Assembly (NCBI GenBank): GCA_015179025.1
Contig: WHUX01000281.1
Location: 1 to 60,556, forward strand
Reading direction: 5' to 3'
Length of the DNA stretch: 60,556 nt
From: Terfezia claveryi
Lineage: Eukaryota > Ascomycota > Pezizomycetes > Pezizales > Pezizaceae
Part shown: positions 44,299-55,678 of the stretch, one piece after another
How positions within the stretch are numbered: position 1 is the first letter of the stretch
How the letters are laid out: each line of letters starts with the position of its first letter
Made by a program: the position numbers and the translations under genes
Notes under the pieces: generated by a model
The model's database searches: none
Told to the model about the DNA's origin: nothing
What the model saw: the letters and a program-made list of their open reading frames with translations, nothing else

Positions 44299-45468
44299 TG
44301 TTACAAACCCTCTCAAATCACAACCATGACTCCGACCGATATTACCAGCAACCCACGCACTTGCTTAAGTATATTATGTGACTATGTTCTCGACCCTACC
44401 TCTCCTGGCTAGCTGACATCCGACCGCATCCTGGAAGTCCTAGTCGCTCGCTTATAGATTCGACACTTGAGAGTCAAACCAAAACTGGCACGACTCTCAG
44501 ATTTAGGAAATACCCCGGAAACCCTCGAACCTTATTTTGACTCAAACCTTATTTTGAGAGTCGAACTAAAACTGGTACGACTCTCAGATTTAGGAAATAC
44601 CCCGGAAACCCTTGAACCTTATTTTGACCCAAACCTCATTTTGAGAGTCGAACCAAAACTGGCATGACTCTCAGATTTAGGAAATACCCTGGAAACCCTC
44701 GAACCTTATTTTGACCCAAACCTTATTTGAGAGTCGAACCAAAACTGGTACGACTCTCAGATTGGGAACCACCTGCTCTTGCTCAAAACTCTTTCCTTAG
44801 CTTATCAGAAATTCCACCTTCGCTTATGTATAATTCTTCAGGCCTTCTGTTCATACTAGCATTATCTATTATTTGCCAGACGCCTCATTCTCGATGATCT
44901 CACAGGATCCGTGTATCTATGAGCTGGCTTGCGCATTCATCTTTTGTTAGTCGGTTTGCATGCTTGTTATCCGTTATTGCCAGACGCCTTATTCTCGACG
45001 ATCTCACAGGATCCGTGTATCTATGAGCTGGCTTGTATGTCCTTCTTCCGTTATGCTGATGATATAATTTGTCTAGACTGTTGTGTTAGCCAAAAGGGTG
45101 TTGTTCGAGATGGAGACAGGATCTCTATAAAAGAAGCCTATCCTTGCCGTCTGTGTTCTGTTTCTTTTCTCTCCACGCATCAACTTGTCTACCTTCCTAT
45201 ACCTAGTTGTTATATGAATATATCTGCACCACTGTTCTTGAGTGTAGCTCAGACTACCTCGCCTTCTCGACCTTGACCTTGACACCTCGCTTGACTTTGG
45301 TTTCCCCGAAGTCCCTAGACACCCGATCACACACATAGAGCTCCCTACGTGCGTGATATCTCGACACTCGTGTCCATCACCTGCAATCATAGGTGATACC
45401 CCGAACTAGAATAAGTCATTGTTTACCACGTTAACTTGGGAATTACCTTCCAACCTCCATCCATAACA
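44299..45468 (+). repeat. 3' LTR of gypsy chromovirus 2
   Basis: This 1170-bp partner of 36365-37535 has the same tandem hairpin units (44466-44765) and TATA region (near 45127). It is followed by the TSD ATAAC at 45469-45473. Confidence 0.88.
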
Positions 45469-46560
45469 ATAACTTACCTAATTTAAATATAATTAAGATT
45501 TGCTAAATATATTTTAAGTATATAATTATAAGTTATTAATTTAAAAGATCTTAATACTAATAAATAGAAGTATATACTAAAAACTAACTAAATTGTCTAT
45601 ATTAATCTAATTAATATTATAATTTCAGCTAGTTCTAATGGCTAAAAAAAGAAAAGTCCTAAAAATAATATTTAGAAGTATAGAAGAAAAGTAGAGTTTT
45701 AGACATATAAAATATACTTTATACCTCTATTAATATTTAGTATATAGTACTAGCAGTCAAGAAGGTACCAATATAAGGGAGCATACCACTAACATATCAA
45801 CAACACTACTATAATAGACTTTAAATATTTTTATAGTAAAATTAATAGTATTGGCTATAAAGAACAATAATTACTGATTAAAAAAAAATATATAAAAAAA
45901 CTGAGGAAGTAGATAGGTAAAAGAAAAGACCATTTTGTATGGGAGGGCCAATGAATTACCCATACAAAGATTGACCAAAATTACTAAACTAGGTATAGAG
46001 TAAGGCTAGACTAGTCTTAATTCAATCTAGCTTGCAGACTTGGCAGTTGGCTTGATTTGCTAGTCTTTATTCAATATATAAGTTCTATAATAGCTTTTAT
46101 ATATATGGTCTTTAAACTCTATAATACCATATTAATAACTATCATGGTATGCTTGTAGAGTTTGTAATATTAGAGTCTGTACCCTCAAACAACTCCTCCT
46201 CTAAATCCTGTTATTTTAGAGCTTTACGAGCTTTCGTAGTAGAATCAATATATGCTTTTCACTTTTTGCTGAGTGGAGGTATTGTTCAGGGTATGTACCA
46301 GTAGTTCAGGGGTGGTTGGCAATCTATTCTATATCACATTGACCTTAAATGAAAAAAAAAAAAAATAAACCTATGATGACTAAAGCTTAGGACGAATTAC
46401 CTATTTTGCTAAGAATGGTACCCTTTTGACTGCCGGCACCATAAGTTAGGAGAAGATAAAGTAGAACAAGTATATAAGGTAGATAGAGAGTAAGAGTATT
46501 ATTATATAGTAGATACTTGCTAGTTGTAGTTAGCTAACTCAAATCTAAACTAATATATAT
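45469..46560. other. AT-rich island, right half
   Basis: This continues the low-GC sequence seen before gypsy 2. TpA steps are abundant and no ORF survives. From about 45950 the composition becomes less extreme. An A tract lies at 46353-46365 (AAAAAAAAAAAAAT). No gene is recognised. Confidence 0.55.
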
Positions 46561-47083
46561 ATGCTAAGTATATATATGTTCTGGTCCGTTCCAGGATTCC
46601 AGGCCATACCGGTATGGACCGGGCTGTTCCAGGATTGCCCGGGCCATACCGGTATGGCCCCCATACCGGTATGGACCGGGCCGTTGCGAGATTGCGAGAT
46701 TACCCAGGCCGTTCCGGGATGGCATAAATATTCATATCTTCTTATATTTCCTTACGCATTTGGCCTAACCAACGTAAATCATTTGATGCTATATTCCTAG
46801 ATTCATGTCTACCTTAACCTCTACCCTCTACACAGTCACTATCCCATTCCAAACTCCAACACAAATGGTCTCCCAGCATAGCCGCGCTTGTTCTTGTAGT
46901 TCACCTGCATTATATGCATTTTGAAATAATCCATTTTATTCTCACGATTATCTAATAAGGCTATCTAACACGCTGCGCCCCAAAACCCCCATCTGTACCA
47001 GCCTTCACATCCGCGTCCCTAGAATCCTAGATTCGCCGTCCATATGAGCCTGCAATTCACTGTCCATATTAGCCTGGATATCC

Positions 47084-47500
47084 GCTAGAATTGAGCAAGC
47101 AAATCAGCCTAGAATCGAGCGAGCAAATCAGCCTAGAATCGAGCGAGCAAATCACCCTAGGATCGAGCGAGCAAATCAGCCTAGAATCGAGCAAGCAAAT
47201 CAGCCTAGAATCGAGCGAGGAAATCAGCCTAGAATTGAGCGAGGAAATCAGCAGAGAATTGAGCAAGGATATCACCGAATCGAGCGAGGAAATCAGCCTA
47301 CAATCGAGCGAGCAAATCAGCATACAATCGAGCGAGCAAATCAGCGAGAAAATGAGCGAGCAAACCAGCGTAGAATTGAGCAAGCAAATCAGCCTAGAAT
47401 TGAGAGAGGAAATCAGCAGAGAATTGAGCAAGGAAATCACCACTGGCATAGAATCGAGCGAGGAAATCAGCCTAGAATCGAGCGAGCAAATCAGCATATA
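47084..47500. repeat. Minisatellite, 24-bp period, inside the foldback element
   Basis: About seventeen units of a 24-bp repeat occur (core CGAGCGAGCAAATCAGC followed by CTAGAAT), with some units shortened or changed to GAGGAAATCAGC. The period keeps a 136-codon plus-strand frame (ISLESSEQ units) and a 142-codon minus-strand frame (LICSLDSR units) open. Neither shows initiation context or neighbours, so both are treated as artefacts. Confidence 0.82.
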
Positions 47501-47502
47501 AG

Positions 47503-47765
47503 GTAACTGAGGTTGACGACGATGTGGTCACCCTGATTTGGCAACGATCACTACTCGGGCAAAGATCATAGTCGTATTAAAGGTTATAGAAAAAAAGGAG
47601 TCTCGATCCCTGGAGCGGTCGCTAAGAAAGACACTTATGTCAAAAGGCAAAACGAGTTACCCCAGTTCACTATACTCCGAGCACCATCACACTACTTCTT
47701 AGGTCGCCACATAATAACCTTCATTTCGGGTATACCTCTACTGAGTATTTTCTACGATAGGTCAT
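47503..47765 (-). repeat. Dispersed repeat shared with 17.4-17.7 kb
   Basis: In reverse complement this matches 17430-17670. Clear blocks are AAGGTAACTGAGGTTGA, ATTTGGCAACGATCACTACT, GGGCAAAGATCATAG, GACACTTATGTC and AACGAGTTACCCCAGTTCAC. The tRNA-like head seen at 17246-17310 is absent, so this would be a 5'-truncated or decayed copy. Confidence 0.65.
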
Positions 47766-48397
47766 TTTATGTTATCTCCGATGTTCTTTGACCAAATGTT
47801 GCTACAAAATTACCTTCATATCGGATATGTCCCTATTTAGTAATTTTAATGTCGCTGTGGCCGCTGTGGCCGCTGTGATTGTGGTAAATCCTTGTTGCTA
47901 TCCGTGACATTGAACAATTTAATCCCGTAACGGCCTGGTCCGTTGCGATATCCAGCCATACCGTAATGGCCTGGTCCGTTGCGATATCCAGTCCATACCG
48001 GTATGGACCGGATCCCGGAACGGACCAGAACATATACATATATATGCATGTATATATAGAATTATTTCAAAAAAGAAAGGGAAAAAGACTTTTGTTCCAT
48101 GCCTCCATACTACTATTTTATATGTAATACAATAGCATACTGTAAAAATATTACTTGATATAAATATCTGGTGGCTATTGTTATTTAGATTATAATTGAC
48201 CTTTATCTAGTTAGGTAAAGTACTATGTTCTTGTCTCTTGATCTCTTATATCTCAGATTAAGGGCCTTGTATTCCTTCTCAAGGAGGAATGTCTTGGTTT
48301 AATTCTTGCTGCAGAATTATTTTGACCGTTCATAAGGACCTTCTGCATAGAGTCACGCTTAGTAGAGGGAGTGGTGTTTTCAGACATATTCCACTAC

Positions 48398-48410
48398 GCG
48401 AGTCTAACGT
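48398..48410. repeat. Left target-site duplication of the LINE
   Basis: GCGAGTCTAACGT at 48398-48410 recurs exactly at 55312-55324. The last T merges with the poly-A tail read as T. Confidence 0.9.
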
Positions 48411-48429
48411 TTTTTTTTTTTTTTTTTTT

Positions 48430-48679
48430 GAAGTCTGTACGTCTGTGAAGCCTAAGGCTATGAGACGGCCTCGTTCCCTCATCCCAAAGGACTCGGTACA
48501 CCCACGAGACGACGGGCTGCATAAACGCCCTGCCTCCCGAACCAAGGAAAACACCCAAAAGACCCCCCCCCTCCGCCACGCCCGCTGTCCGGCCTCTCCA
48601 CAAGAATTAAAACTGAACCCCCCCCCCCCCCAAACGCCTCCCCCGCCATACCGCCCCGTGCCGCCCCCCCCTTCAATGC
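48430..48679 (-). other. LINE 3' untranslated region with G/C homopolymers
   Basis: Between the ORF2 stop and the A tail the plus strand has runs of 7 to 13 C (for example 48618-48630) and CCGCC repeats. On the element strand these are G runs that could form quadruplexes. A transcription or reverse-transcription signal is possible but only inferred. Confidence 0.6.
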
Positions 48680-51600
48680 TCATCTCAGGTCGAGATTGGA
48701 GAAGAAGGTTTCTACAAGGTCGACGGCGGTTTCCCTCCCCCCGTCCCTTACCTTCTTGAGCCATTTCCCCCGCTCATCCATCTCTTCCCAGTTACCCCAC
48801 CTCCTGCCGATCTCCTCCCCCCGCGGGCAGACCAGGGCGACATGCCTGCCTGTTTCCACGTGCCGGCCACACGTGCGGCAAGTGGGATCGACTGTATCAT
48901 CTAATTTTGCCCGCCAGGCTTGGAGGTTGCCCTTCCCCGTGCGGCAGTGAACATAGTTCACTCGAGCCTTCCTACTCCAGCCCACCACCCTCCCCATCCC
49001 CGCTCCCATCACCCTTCTTTCCGCCTCCCGCTTCCTCCTCCACTCCTGCCTGAGCCCCCCCTCCGTGATCTGGGGTTCTTGCGGTTCCGGTTCCTCTGCC
49101 CCCTTCTTAGCTAGGATGTCCGCACGTTCATTGCCAGGGATGCCGACATGTGCCTTCACCCAGCCTAGCCTGACCGCCCCTGACCCCATTCTCCCCTGTC
49201 TTTCTCTGATCCCTTGAATGGCAGCCCTAAGGTCTGCCGTTCTGCTTTTTCCCCTTCGCCCAGCCTTTCTCATGGCCGCTATTGCCGCTTGGGAATCTGT
49301 GAGGATAAGGATCTTCCACCCTGGGGGTGACTCCGTAATCGCTTTCCTGATCCCTGCTATCTCTCCATCCCATACCATGCACAGACGGCCTAAGCCTACC
49401 TTCCCCTGTGACTTCTCCCCTTCCGAGCACCAGCCTCCTCCCACTTTCCCTTCCTCGCTCATGCTGCCATCAGTGTAGATGATCGCAGCATCTTCCTTCA
49501 CCTCCCCGATCTTTCCCACCCACCGAATAACTGGTGAGTCCCTTGTAAGGCCGAGGTCTACTACGGGGATATCCACTCTCGGGATGTCTCCCCCCAGATT
49601 TATCTTCTCATTTCCCTCCTCTTTAAGCAGCCCTGCCTTACTGCGGATGGCTGTCATGACCGAGGTGAAGCCGTCCGCCAGCGGGAAGGGTTCTCCGAAG
49701 TAGTCCCAATCCCTACCAGCTTCTACATTTCTTCCGCCTCCTCCTTCCCTCAACCAAAGATCCCCTAACGCAGTGGGGTCTCGCATCATTTTCCCCATCA
49801 ACCTAGCCTGAGTCGCATCCAGAGCCATTCTAGGTGACTCCACTCCTGCGATTTGGCTAACCAGCTCCCTACGGGAGCCGTGAGTTGCATTTACACATTT
49901 CTTTAAAGCCTGGTACTGGAGTTTCTCGAACTCCTCTTCCCAGTCTTTTTGGCCCCTCCAACCTAACTCCGCTCCCCATAGGGCAACTGCCCTTATCATC
50001 CTAGTGTAGGCTGCTCTCCAACTGTTTGCACTCATACCCCAGTTGGAGTTTCCCAGCCCATTTAGTTGTCCTAGCATCTTTCGAGCCTTCTCAATTCGGC
50101 TCTTCCAATGCTCTTTGAAGGTCAAGCTCTTATCCATAATAATCCCGACCCACTTGACCCATTTCACGTCTTTGTTCCTTCTCCTCCTCTTGTTCCTGAG
50201 GACTAGCTTTTCATGCTTTGAGTCCTCCAGGGGCAGGTGGCACTCTGCAGCTACCCTGTGGATCACCTGATCTGCCTTAACCAGTGCCTGATTCATGTCC
50301 ATATTTTGTGCCGTCTCCTTATCCCATACGCAGATATTAAGGTGCAGATCATCTACGTATGAGGGGAGTTCATTATCAAAAGGTAGGACTTTCCTTACCT
50401 CTTTTTCCATCTTCCTTATTATTGGAGCTATCCATATCAGGAAGATGACCGGGATAGTGGTGATCCTTGTGGTGCTCTCAAGTTGGTTTTGCCACTCCCG
50501 CGGACTTTACCATCCCATTCCAGCTGGAACTTCCTTGCCCTGAAGAACTCTCATACCCAAGGAATCCATCTTCTTCCCTCCTGCGATTTCTCTAGCTCCC
50601 TGATTATGTCTTCCATCCTTACGTTTTGAAAGCCTCCTTTTACATCCCAAAATGCCCATCCTGCAGCCCCCCCCACTGCTAGGTACCTCTGAGCTCTCGT
50701 CACGGTTCTCAACGCAGCCTCGGTTGCTGACCTCCCCTTGACCGATCCGAACTGGTGTTTGTATAGGAGGCCGGACCTCTGTAGCCTGTCTGCTACTACT
50801 TTCTCCCCTAGCTTGCCAATGCAATTGATGAGGTTGATTAGTCTCCAGCCCTTAGTCTGACCCTGGTTCTTGCCCGGCTTAGGTATCATCACTACCTTGC
50901 TAAACTGCCACTCGGTCGGGGTTTTGCCTTATACCAGATTTTCAGCTATTTCCTCCAAGAGTTGCTCCCCTAGTCTAGTGCGGAGGACTAACTTGATGAA
51001 CCTATAGCTGATCCCATCAGGCCCTGGCGCTGACCTGCTGCAAGTGCCTTGCAGAGCTTTCCTCACTTCCTGTTTAAGTTCCTCCGTTGTAACCCCTTGG
51101 ATCCTTATTACCTCTCCCTCGTCTAGTTCGTCTTCAAGCTGCCTGCCCTCCGCCCTCCACTTGAAGTGATCAGCTATTAGACTAGCCGCCTTTTCTTCAT
51201 CGTTTCTGCACTCCTTTTCCCCCTCATCTACTAGCCTCCCCATTGCTCCCCGAGAGTGCCACGGGTCTTTTGCCCACTTAATGATCTCCCAGGGGGCCTT
51301 CTCTCCGTGTTCCTCACAGAAGTTTCGCCAGCACTCCTTCTTTTTCTCCCGTATTAAGGCCCTAAGCCTCTCCTTCTCGGCTTTCCACCTCCTGACCCAC
51401 CCCTCCTAGCTTATCTCATCCCCCAGCCTCTCTCTTCTGCTCTTTCGGGTGATCTTAAGCTGGGTAGATAACTCCTTATCCTACCACTTCTTGGACTTCT
51501 CCGTGATTCGCAAGACTTTGACATGCCGTAGCTGGAGGCTCTTTAATTTTGTATATGGAGATGTGCCTTCCAATCCTCGAACCCACCTCTCTTCCGCTTC

Positions 51601-52340
51601 TGCTCCTGCCTCTACGACATTCTCTATTTCTTTCTCTAGACTTTCCCAGTCCACTGCGATTCTTTCTACCTTTCCTTTATCTCCGCCCCATAGCATGTCC
51701 CCTATTAGAGCCCAATGGTCAGATGCGAGCTTCTCTTTTCTCACCTCTCCCCATTCCCTGCCCCTACTCAGGAAGAGGTCGATTCTGCTTCTTTCTGCTC
51801 TGCCATTCCTAGTTCTTTCCCATGTCCACCCGGAATCCCCCTCTGCGATCGACCAGCCATTCCCCACAAGCCAGTCTGCCATGACCCTCCCTCTACCATC
51901 TTCTTCGCAGGTGATGTCCCAGGCCTGGCTATGCACATTCCAGTCTCCAATCACAGCTGCATCTCCATCCCCCCCTCTCATTTTCTGGTCTACTCCCCCT
52001 AGCCACTCTTCCCACTTCCTCCCTTGCCATTTTCCAGATGCATATACCCCCCCTAATTTCTTGCCGAAAGCGCTAACTATTACTAGGTTGTCTTCCTCCA
52101 CTTCGACCCTAACCTCGTCTGATAAGTGTTTTCGCCAATATACCATGACCCTCCTTCCCTTCTTAACGGTACTCCCCAAAATGAAGGAGGGGTGCCCTTG
52201 GCTCCCTTTTCCCTCTTTGTCGATCCATGCCTCCCCCACAAACGCCACCTCTACCTCCTCCTCTCTACACTACTCCAGAAATGCATGGGCGTTCACGTGG
52301 CTTCCCCCCACATTCTGGTATGCAACCCGAAGGTCTTTAT
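48680..52340 (-). pseudogene. LINE ORF2: endonuclease, reverse transcriptase, RNase H
   Basis: Read on the minus strand, the endonuclease begins near 52340-52248 (AFVGEAWIDKEGKG), with IGDWNVHSQAWDIT (about 51960-51925), SRIDLFLSRG and ASDHWALIGDM. RT shows APGPDGISYRFIKLV, PKPGKNQGQTKGWRLI, AFWDVKGGFQNV and YVDDLHLNI (about 50365-50340). RNase H shows IYTDGSMSEEGKVGGGW, WDGEIAGIRKA, LTDSQAAIAA and WVKAHVGIPGNERAD. A final C-x2-C..H..C knuckle is CRTCGRHVETGRHVALVC. Lesions are TAG near 52290, a stop near 51480, others near 51405 and 50930, and a one-base loss near 50455-50460 just before the YVDD motif. Catalytic residues themselves are intact. Confidence 0.9.
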
Positions 52341-54949
52341 TGGCGGCTTGGCCCCCTAAGGAGCCCGCCCGCCTCCCCCCCTACCTCCCCCTCTACTTCT
52401 CCCCCGGTCTCCTCCAAATTGGGTCTGCCCTGTCCTCCCACTCTCGTATACCCCTCCTCATCAACTACCTTCTGTCTCTTCTTCAAGCTTGGGATTCCCA
52501 TCTCCGCCTTCCTGCTAGTCTTGCTGGTAGTAGCTCTACTGACTGAACTGCAGTCCTTCTTCATATGCCCTACGCCTCCACAGTTATGGCATCTGATATG
52601 AGACCATGGTTCCCGGGTCTAGAGATTTCCGAGTCCAAGTCCTGTTTTTAGAGGTAACGTTTTTGTTTTCAAGGCCTAGGGTGGGGCTTGCTCAAAGTAT
52701 GAGACTCTTCTCCGCTTGCCTTCCCACATCACCCCCGCAGTGATGATCCTCTTAGCCTCCTCATTATCTGCCGCATCGAAGGTAAACCCTGTTACCCTGG
52801 CTGACCCCCATAGCCTTGGGAGCCTCATAGCGGTCTTCAACTCTTTATTTTCTGCCCTAATTTTCTCTGCTAACTCCTTCCTTCCTCTGATTACCTTCAT
52901 TGGTGCAGAGGGGACCATCAGTTTGACCGCCTTCAGGTCTTCTACCCAGACGTTCAGGATATCTCCAGTCCTTCCAAAGATCCCTGCCAGGGCTTTTCCC
53001 ATTTCTATAGCTACTGTAAGGGCCTCTATCTCCTCTCTAACTCTTTTGACCTCCCAGACTAACTCATCACAGCATTCTCCCCGTCCCGCTCTGGCTGTTA
53101 CCTGCCAGGGAGCCTGCCCATCGGTCAGGCATTTTGCTCTAAGGAGGTTGTTTACCTTGCCTGCGGCCTCTTCTAGTCCTGTCCTTCCCCTCGCATCGAT
53201 TGGCTGTCCATGTCCTATTACTATCCGGACTATCTTGAAGACCTCCGACCCAATAACCTATTTTGACTGTCCGATTGACCTTTCTACTGGAGCCTCAGCT
53301 TCCTTCTCGATCCTCTTCTTCATATCCTCTACCTCCTGCAGCCTTTGTCCAAGACTGATAAGCTCCTTAGAACTCAAGTCCGTCCTGAACTTATTAACTA
53401 ACTCCTGGATGTTGGCCTCACACGCTTCCTTGGCCTTCTGCTGGCTCTCCTTCACCTTTCTTGCCTGTTCCGCCAGCTTAACCGCCTCCTCCTTATTTTT
53501 CTCCTCCTGTCTTCTTCCTACTTCATCCTCTCGCCTCTTCCTTTCCACCTTTTTTAATTCTTCCTGCTTCCTCCTCTCCTCTTCTACCTTTCCTTTTCTT
53601 GCATTAATCGTCCTCTTTGCCTCCGCTACCTGCTCTAGTGTTACAGCCCCCAGGGACACTGCCAGCACAGCCAACTGTTTCTTGACCTCAGCTAGTTCCC
53701 TTTCCACTCCCATGAGTTTGCCGGGCCTAACCTCGGTTATCGATCTCCAGGTCCTCTCGGCCTCCATGACTAGTTCAATCTCCTCTGCATTCCCTCTAGC
53801 GACTACCGCCCTGGACACTGCCCTCCAGCCCCCCTTTCCAGCCTCGTTTCCCTCAAGGTACCAGCCCCCTTCAATCGACCCACCCCCTGATCTGATCAGG
53901 TCTCTTGCTAAGCCTACATCCCTGGCTGACTCCCAGCTACGTTCCTTTGGCTTGAGGTTTTCAATTTCCTCGATAAGCTTCCCATTCGTTTTAATACTGT
54001 AGACGATCGTCATTGCCTCTCTGGAATCCCAAACTGGTTTCCATTTCCTTACCCCGGGACCCTCTACTTCCTCTACTTCTATTTCTATCCCCACGTCTTC
54101 CTCCCGGCCCTCTACCAGCGGGCCTGTCTCGTCGACTTCCATCTCTTCCAAGGTTCTGCTGTCAGCCTCCTGAGGGCTTCCGAAGAGGTTTCCCCTCACC
54201 TCTTCGATTGTTCTCGGGACCGCTGGTTCTAGTGTGTCTCCCCCAAGCCCGACTTCCAAGTCCCCTAGGGTGAAGTATCCTTCCAGCCTGGGTTTCTTTC
54301 CATTCCTCCTACTTCTAACCCTAATTGCCTCATTATCTGACTGCCCCTCCTCCTCAACTTCCTCAATCCTCCTCTCCAAACCCGTCACCTGTCCTGCCAG
54401 GCCTGCCGAAGGTCTGCCCCCTCCCTTTCCCTTAGGAGTTGAGAGCACCCAGCGATGTTCCATACTGGTAACGAGGCTTCCATCCCGTCTAACAGGCCTT
54501 ACAGTGATCGACTCCAGGATCTCTTGTTCCTTATCCTCCGTAGCATACTCGAAGTCCAGTCCCTCCAGCTGCTCATTGATAGCCCCATCCTGGATTGCAA
54601 TCCCTCTGGTAAGGATCTCAATAGCTCTTTCTGCCGAAGAGCTGTCCCTGACCCTGATGATTTCTTCATCCTGCCTTCCTCTCCGTTCCAGTTGGGAGAT
54701 GTGGAGCTCCCAGTCTCCTTCCCCTGCCCAGTCTTGCTTGGCTCTCTCGGAGTTCCTCCCAGCCTGAACAAGAGCCTCGGTTCCTCTTTCCCCAAACTCT
54801 GGCACCTCGTGCCAGCTAGTAACGTCCTCCAAAGCAAATTGCCTTCGCCATTTAACCCCCCCTTCTTCAAACTCCAGCAGTACCTTACTACTGCCCTTTC
54901 CCCAATCCTTGATTGGGCCAAACAAGACACCTTGCGGTGGCGGCGCCAT
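52340..54949 (-). pseudogene. LINE ORF1: coiled-coil, RNA-binding protein
   Basis: The likely start is the ATG at 54949 (MAPPPQGVLFGPIKDWGKG). The N-terminal half is acidic and has several E-rich stretches. Residues about 410-530 form a long charged coiled coil (KVEEERRKQEELKKVERKRR, then a similar block). The RNA-binding region with EIRAENKELKTAMRLPRLWG and a knuckle CHNCGGVGHMKKDC (about 52595-52555) follow. In-frame stops occur near 53260, 52675 and 52622. The frame ends close to where ORF2 opens in another frame, as in other Tad-type elements. At over 800 codons it is long for an ORF1. Confidence 0.85.
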
Positions 54950-55311
54950 TTTCAAAGCGTTTTGCCTGAGGCCGAACGCTGGGAAACGATATTGATCTTA
55001 GTATGGATGCGATAGTTGCTATGACAACGAGATCGCGTCTTGTAGAAACCGATAGAACCCACTGTGTAGCTCCGGACCAATTGGGATTGGGGCGGTTGCT
55101 ACGAAAGGTGGGGGAATTGCCCACTGTTCAGGTATGGATAGAATCCTTTACCCAGTGGGGATTCGATCGGATCACTTGTGCTGTCTTTGGAAAATAGATC
55201 GCTGTGCTCGTAAGAGCACACTGAAGAGATTTATCCCGGAGCCGATGTCGGAAGTGTCCTAGGAGTCGAGTTCTTGTGAGCACTCGGTCCTTGGAAAGTG
55301 ATGTCGGTGTG
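54950..55311 (-). promoter_or_regulatory. LINE 5' untranslated region and presumed internal promoter
   Basis: About 360 bp lie between the TSD and the ORF1 ATG. LINEs usually carry their promoter here. I see no TATA box, and no start point can be read from the sequence. No tandem units are visible. Confidence 0.5.
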
Positions 55312-55324
55312 GCGAGTCTAACGT

Positions 55325-55678
55325 CTTCGCGTTTAACCCCACATGTCATTGAAACCAACATCGAAGAATACCTAGGCATTGGGATTGATTGTCATTCCAC
55401 AAATGGGCGTTCCAACCAAACACCCTCAACGAAACTGCAAAATTCATTCCAATATCTGGCCAACACAAGCTAATAACCTAAAATGAACCTAATAAATGAC
55501 TGACTCCTCTTTCCCTGCCCTTTCCCAAAGACCTCCACTACTGTGTCGCATACAGGAGCCATAACCTGTACGGTATGCCCTCACATTGGAGCCTATACAT
55601 TCTAGTAAGCGTGATTCCTCTTGCGCTCCGCACGGAATCTTGAAGGCGGACTCACCAGGCACTTTGGTATTCAGGACC
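55325..55678. other. Intergenic between LINE and DUF6623-like gene
   Basis: This is continuous with 48060-48397 before the LINE inserted. No frame longer than about 65 codons and no element ends are seen. It likely contains the 3' end of the gene that follows on the minus strand. Confidence 0.4.

Larger units (their letters stand above)
36365..45468 (+). mobile_element. Ty3/gypsy chromovirus 2, inserted in the AT-rich island
   Basis: This 9.1-kb element has about 1170-bp LTRs and the TSD ATAAC. Its internal region encodes gag, protease, RT, RNase H, integrase and chromodomain on the plus strand, interrupted in the integrase by a smaller LTR element (41282-43016). Frameshifts near 38397 and 39345, several stops, and loss of a catalytic Asp in RT make it inactive. 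The two LTRs differ at many transitions, so it is older than gypsy 1 (by-eye judgement). Confidence 0.9.
46573..48036. mobile_element. Foldback element with palindrome-rich ends
   Basis: A perfect 20-bp inverted repeat (TATATGTTCTGGTCCGTTCC at 46573-46592, its complement at 48017-48036) bounds about 1.46 kb. Inside each end the palindrome CCATACCGGTATGG occurs: 46604-46617, 46644-46657 and 46661-46674 on the left, 47993-48006 and a diverged copy at 47956-47969 on the right. It is joined by GGACCAGGCCGTTACGGG-type repeats. The interior holds a minisatellite and a dispersed repeat. No transposase is present. The flanks are TA-rich, so a TSD cannot be resolved. Confidence 0.65.
48411..55311 (-). 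mobile_element. Tad1-like LINE, nearly full length
   Basis: This 6.9-kb non-LTR retrotransposon is on the minus strand. It has a 5' region of about 360 bp, ORF1 with coiled coil and zinc knuckle, and ORF2 with AP-type endonuclease, reverse transcriptase, RNase H and a terminal zinc motif. A 3' region and a 19-20 base A tail follow (T run 48410-48429). An identical 13-bp TSD and a complete domain set point to a recent insertion, yet stops and at least one frameshift are already present. Its high GC differs sharply from the AT island nearby. Confidence 0.92.

Noticed and set aside
47069..47501. 136- and 142-codon repeat ORFs on both strands
   Set aside because: Same cause: 24-bp period without stops. 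No flanking coding signal.
51449..54002. Plus-strand ORFs of 365 and 428 codons
   Set aside because: Antisense to the LINE ORF2 endonuclease and ORF1. Serine/proline/leucine-rich shadows of GC-rich coding DNA.
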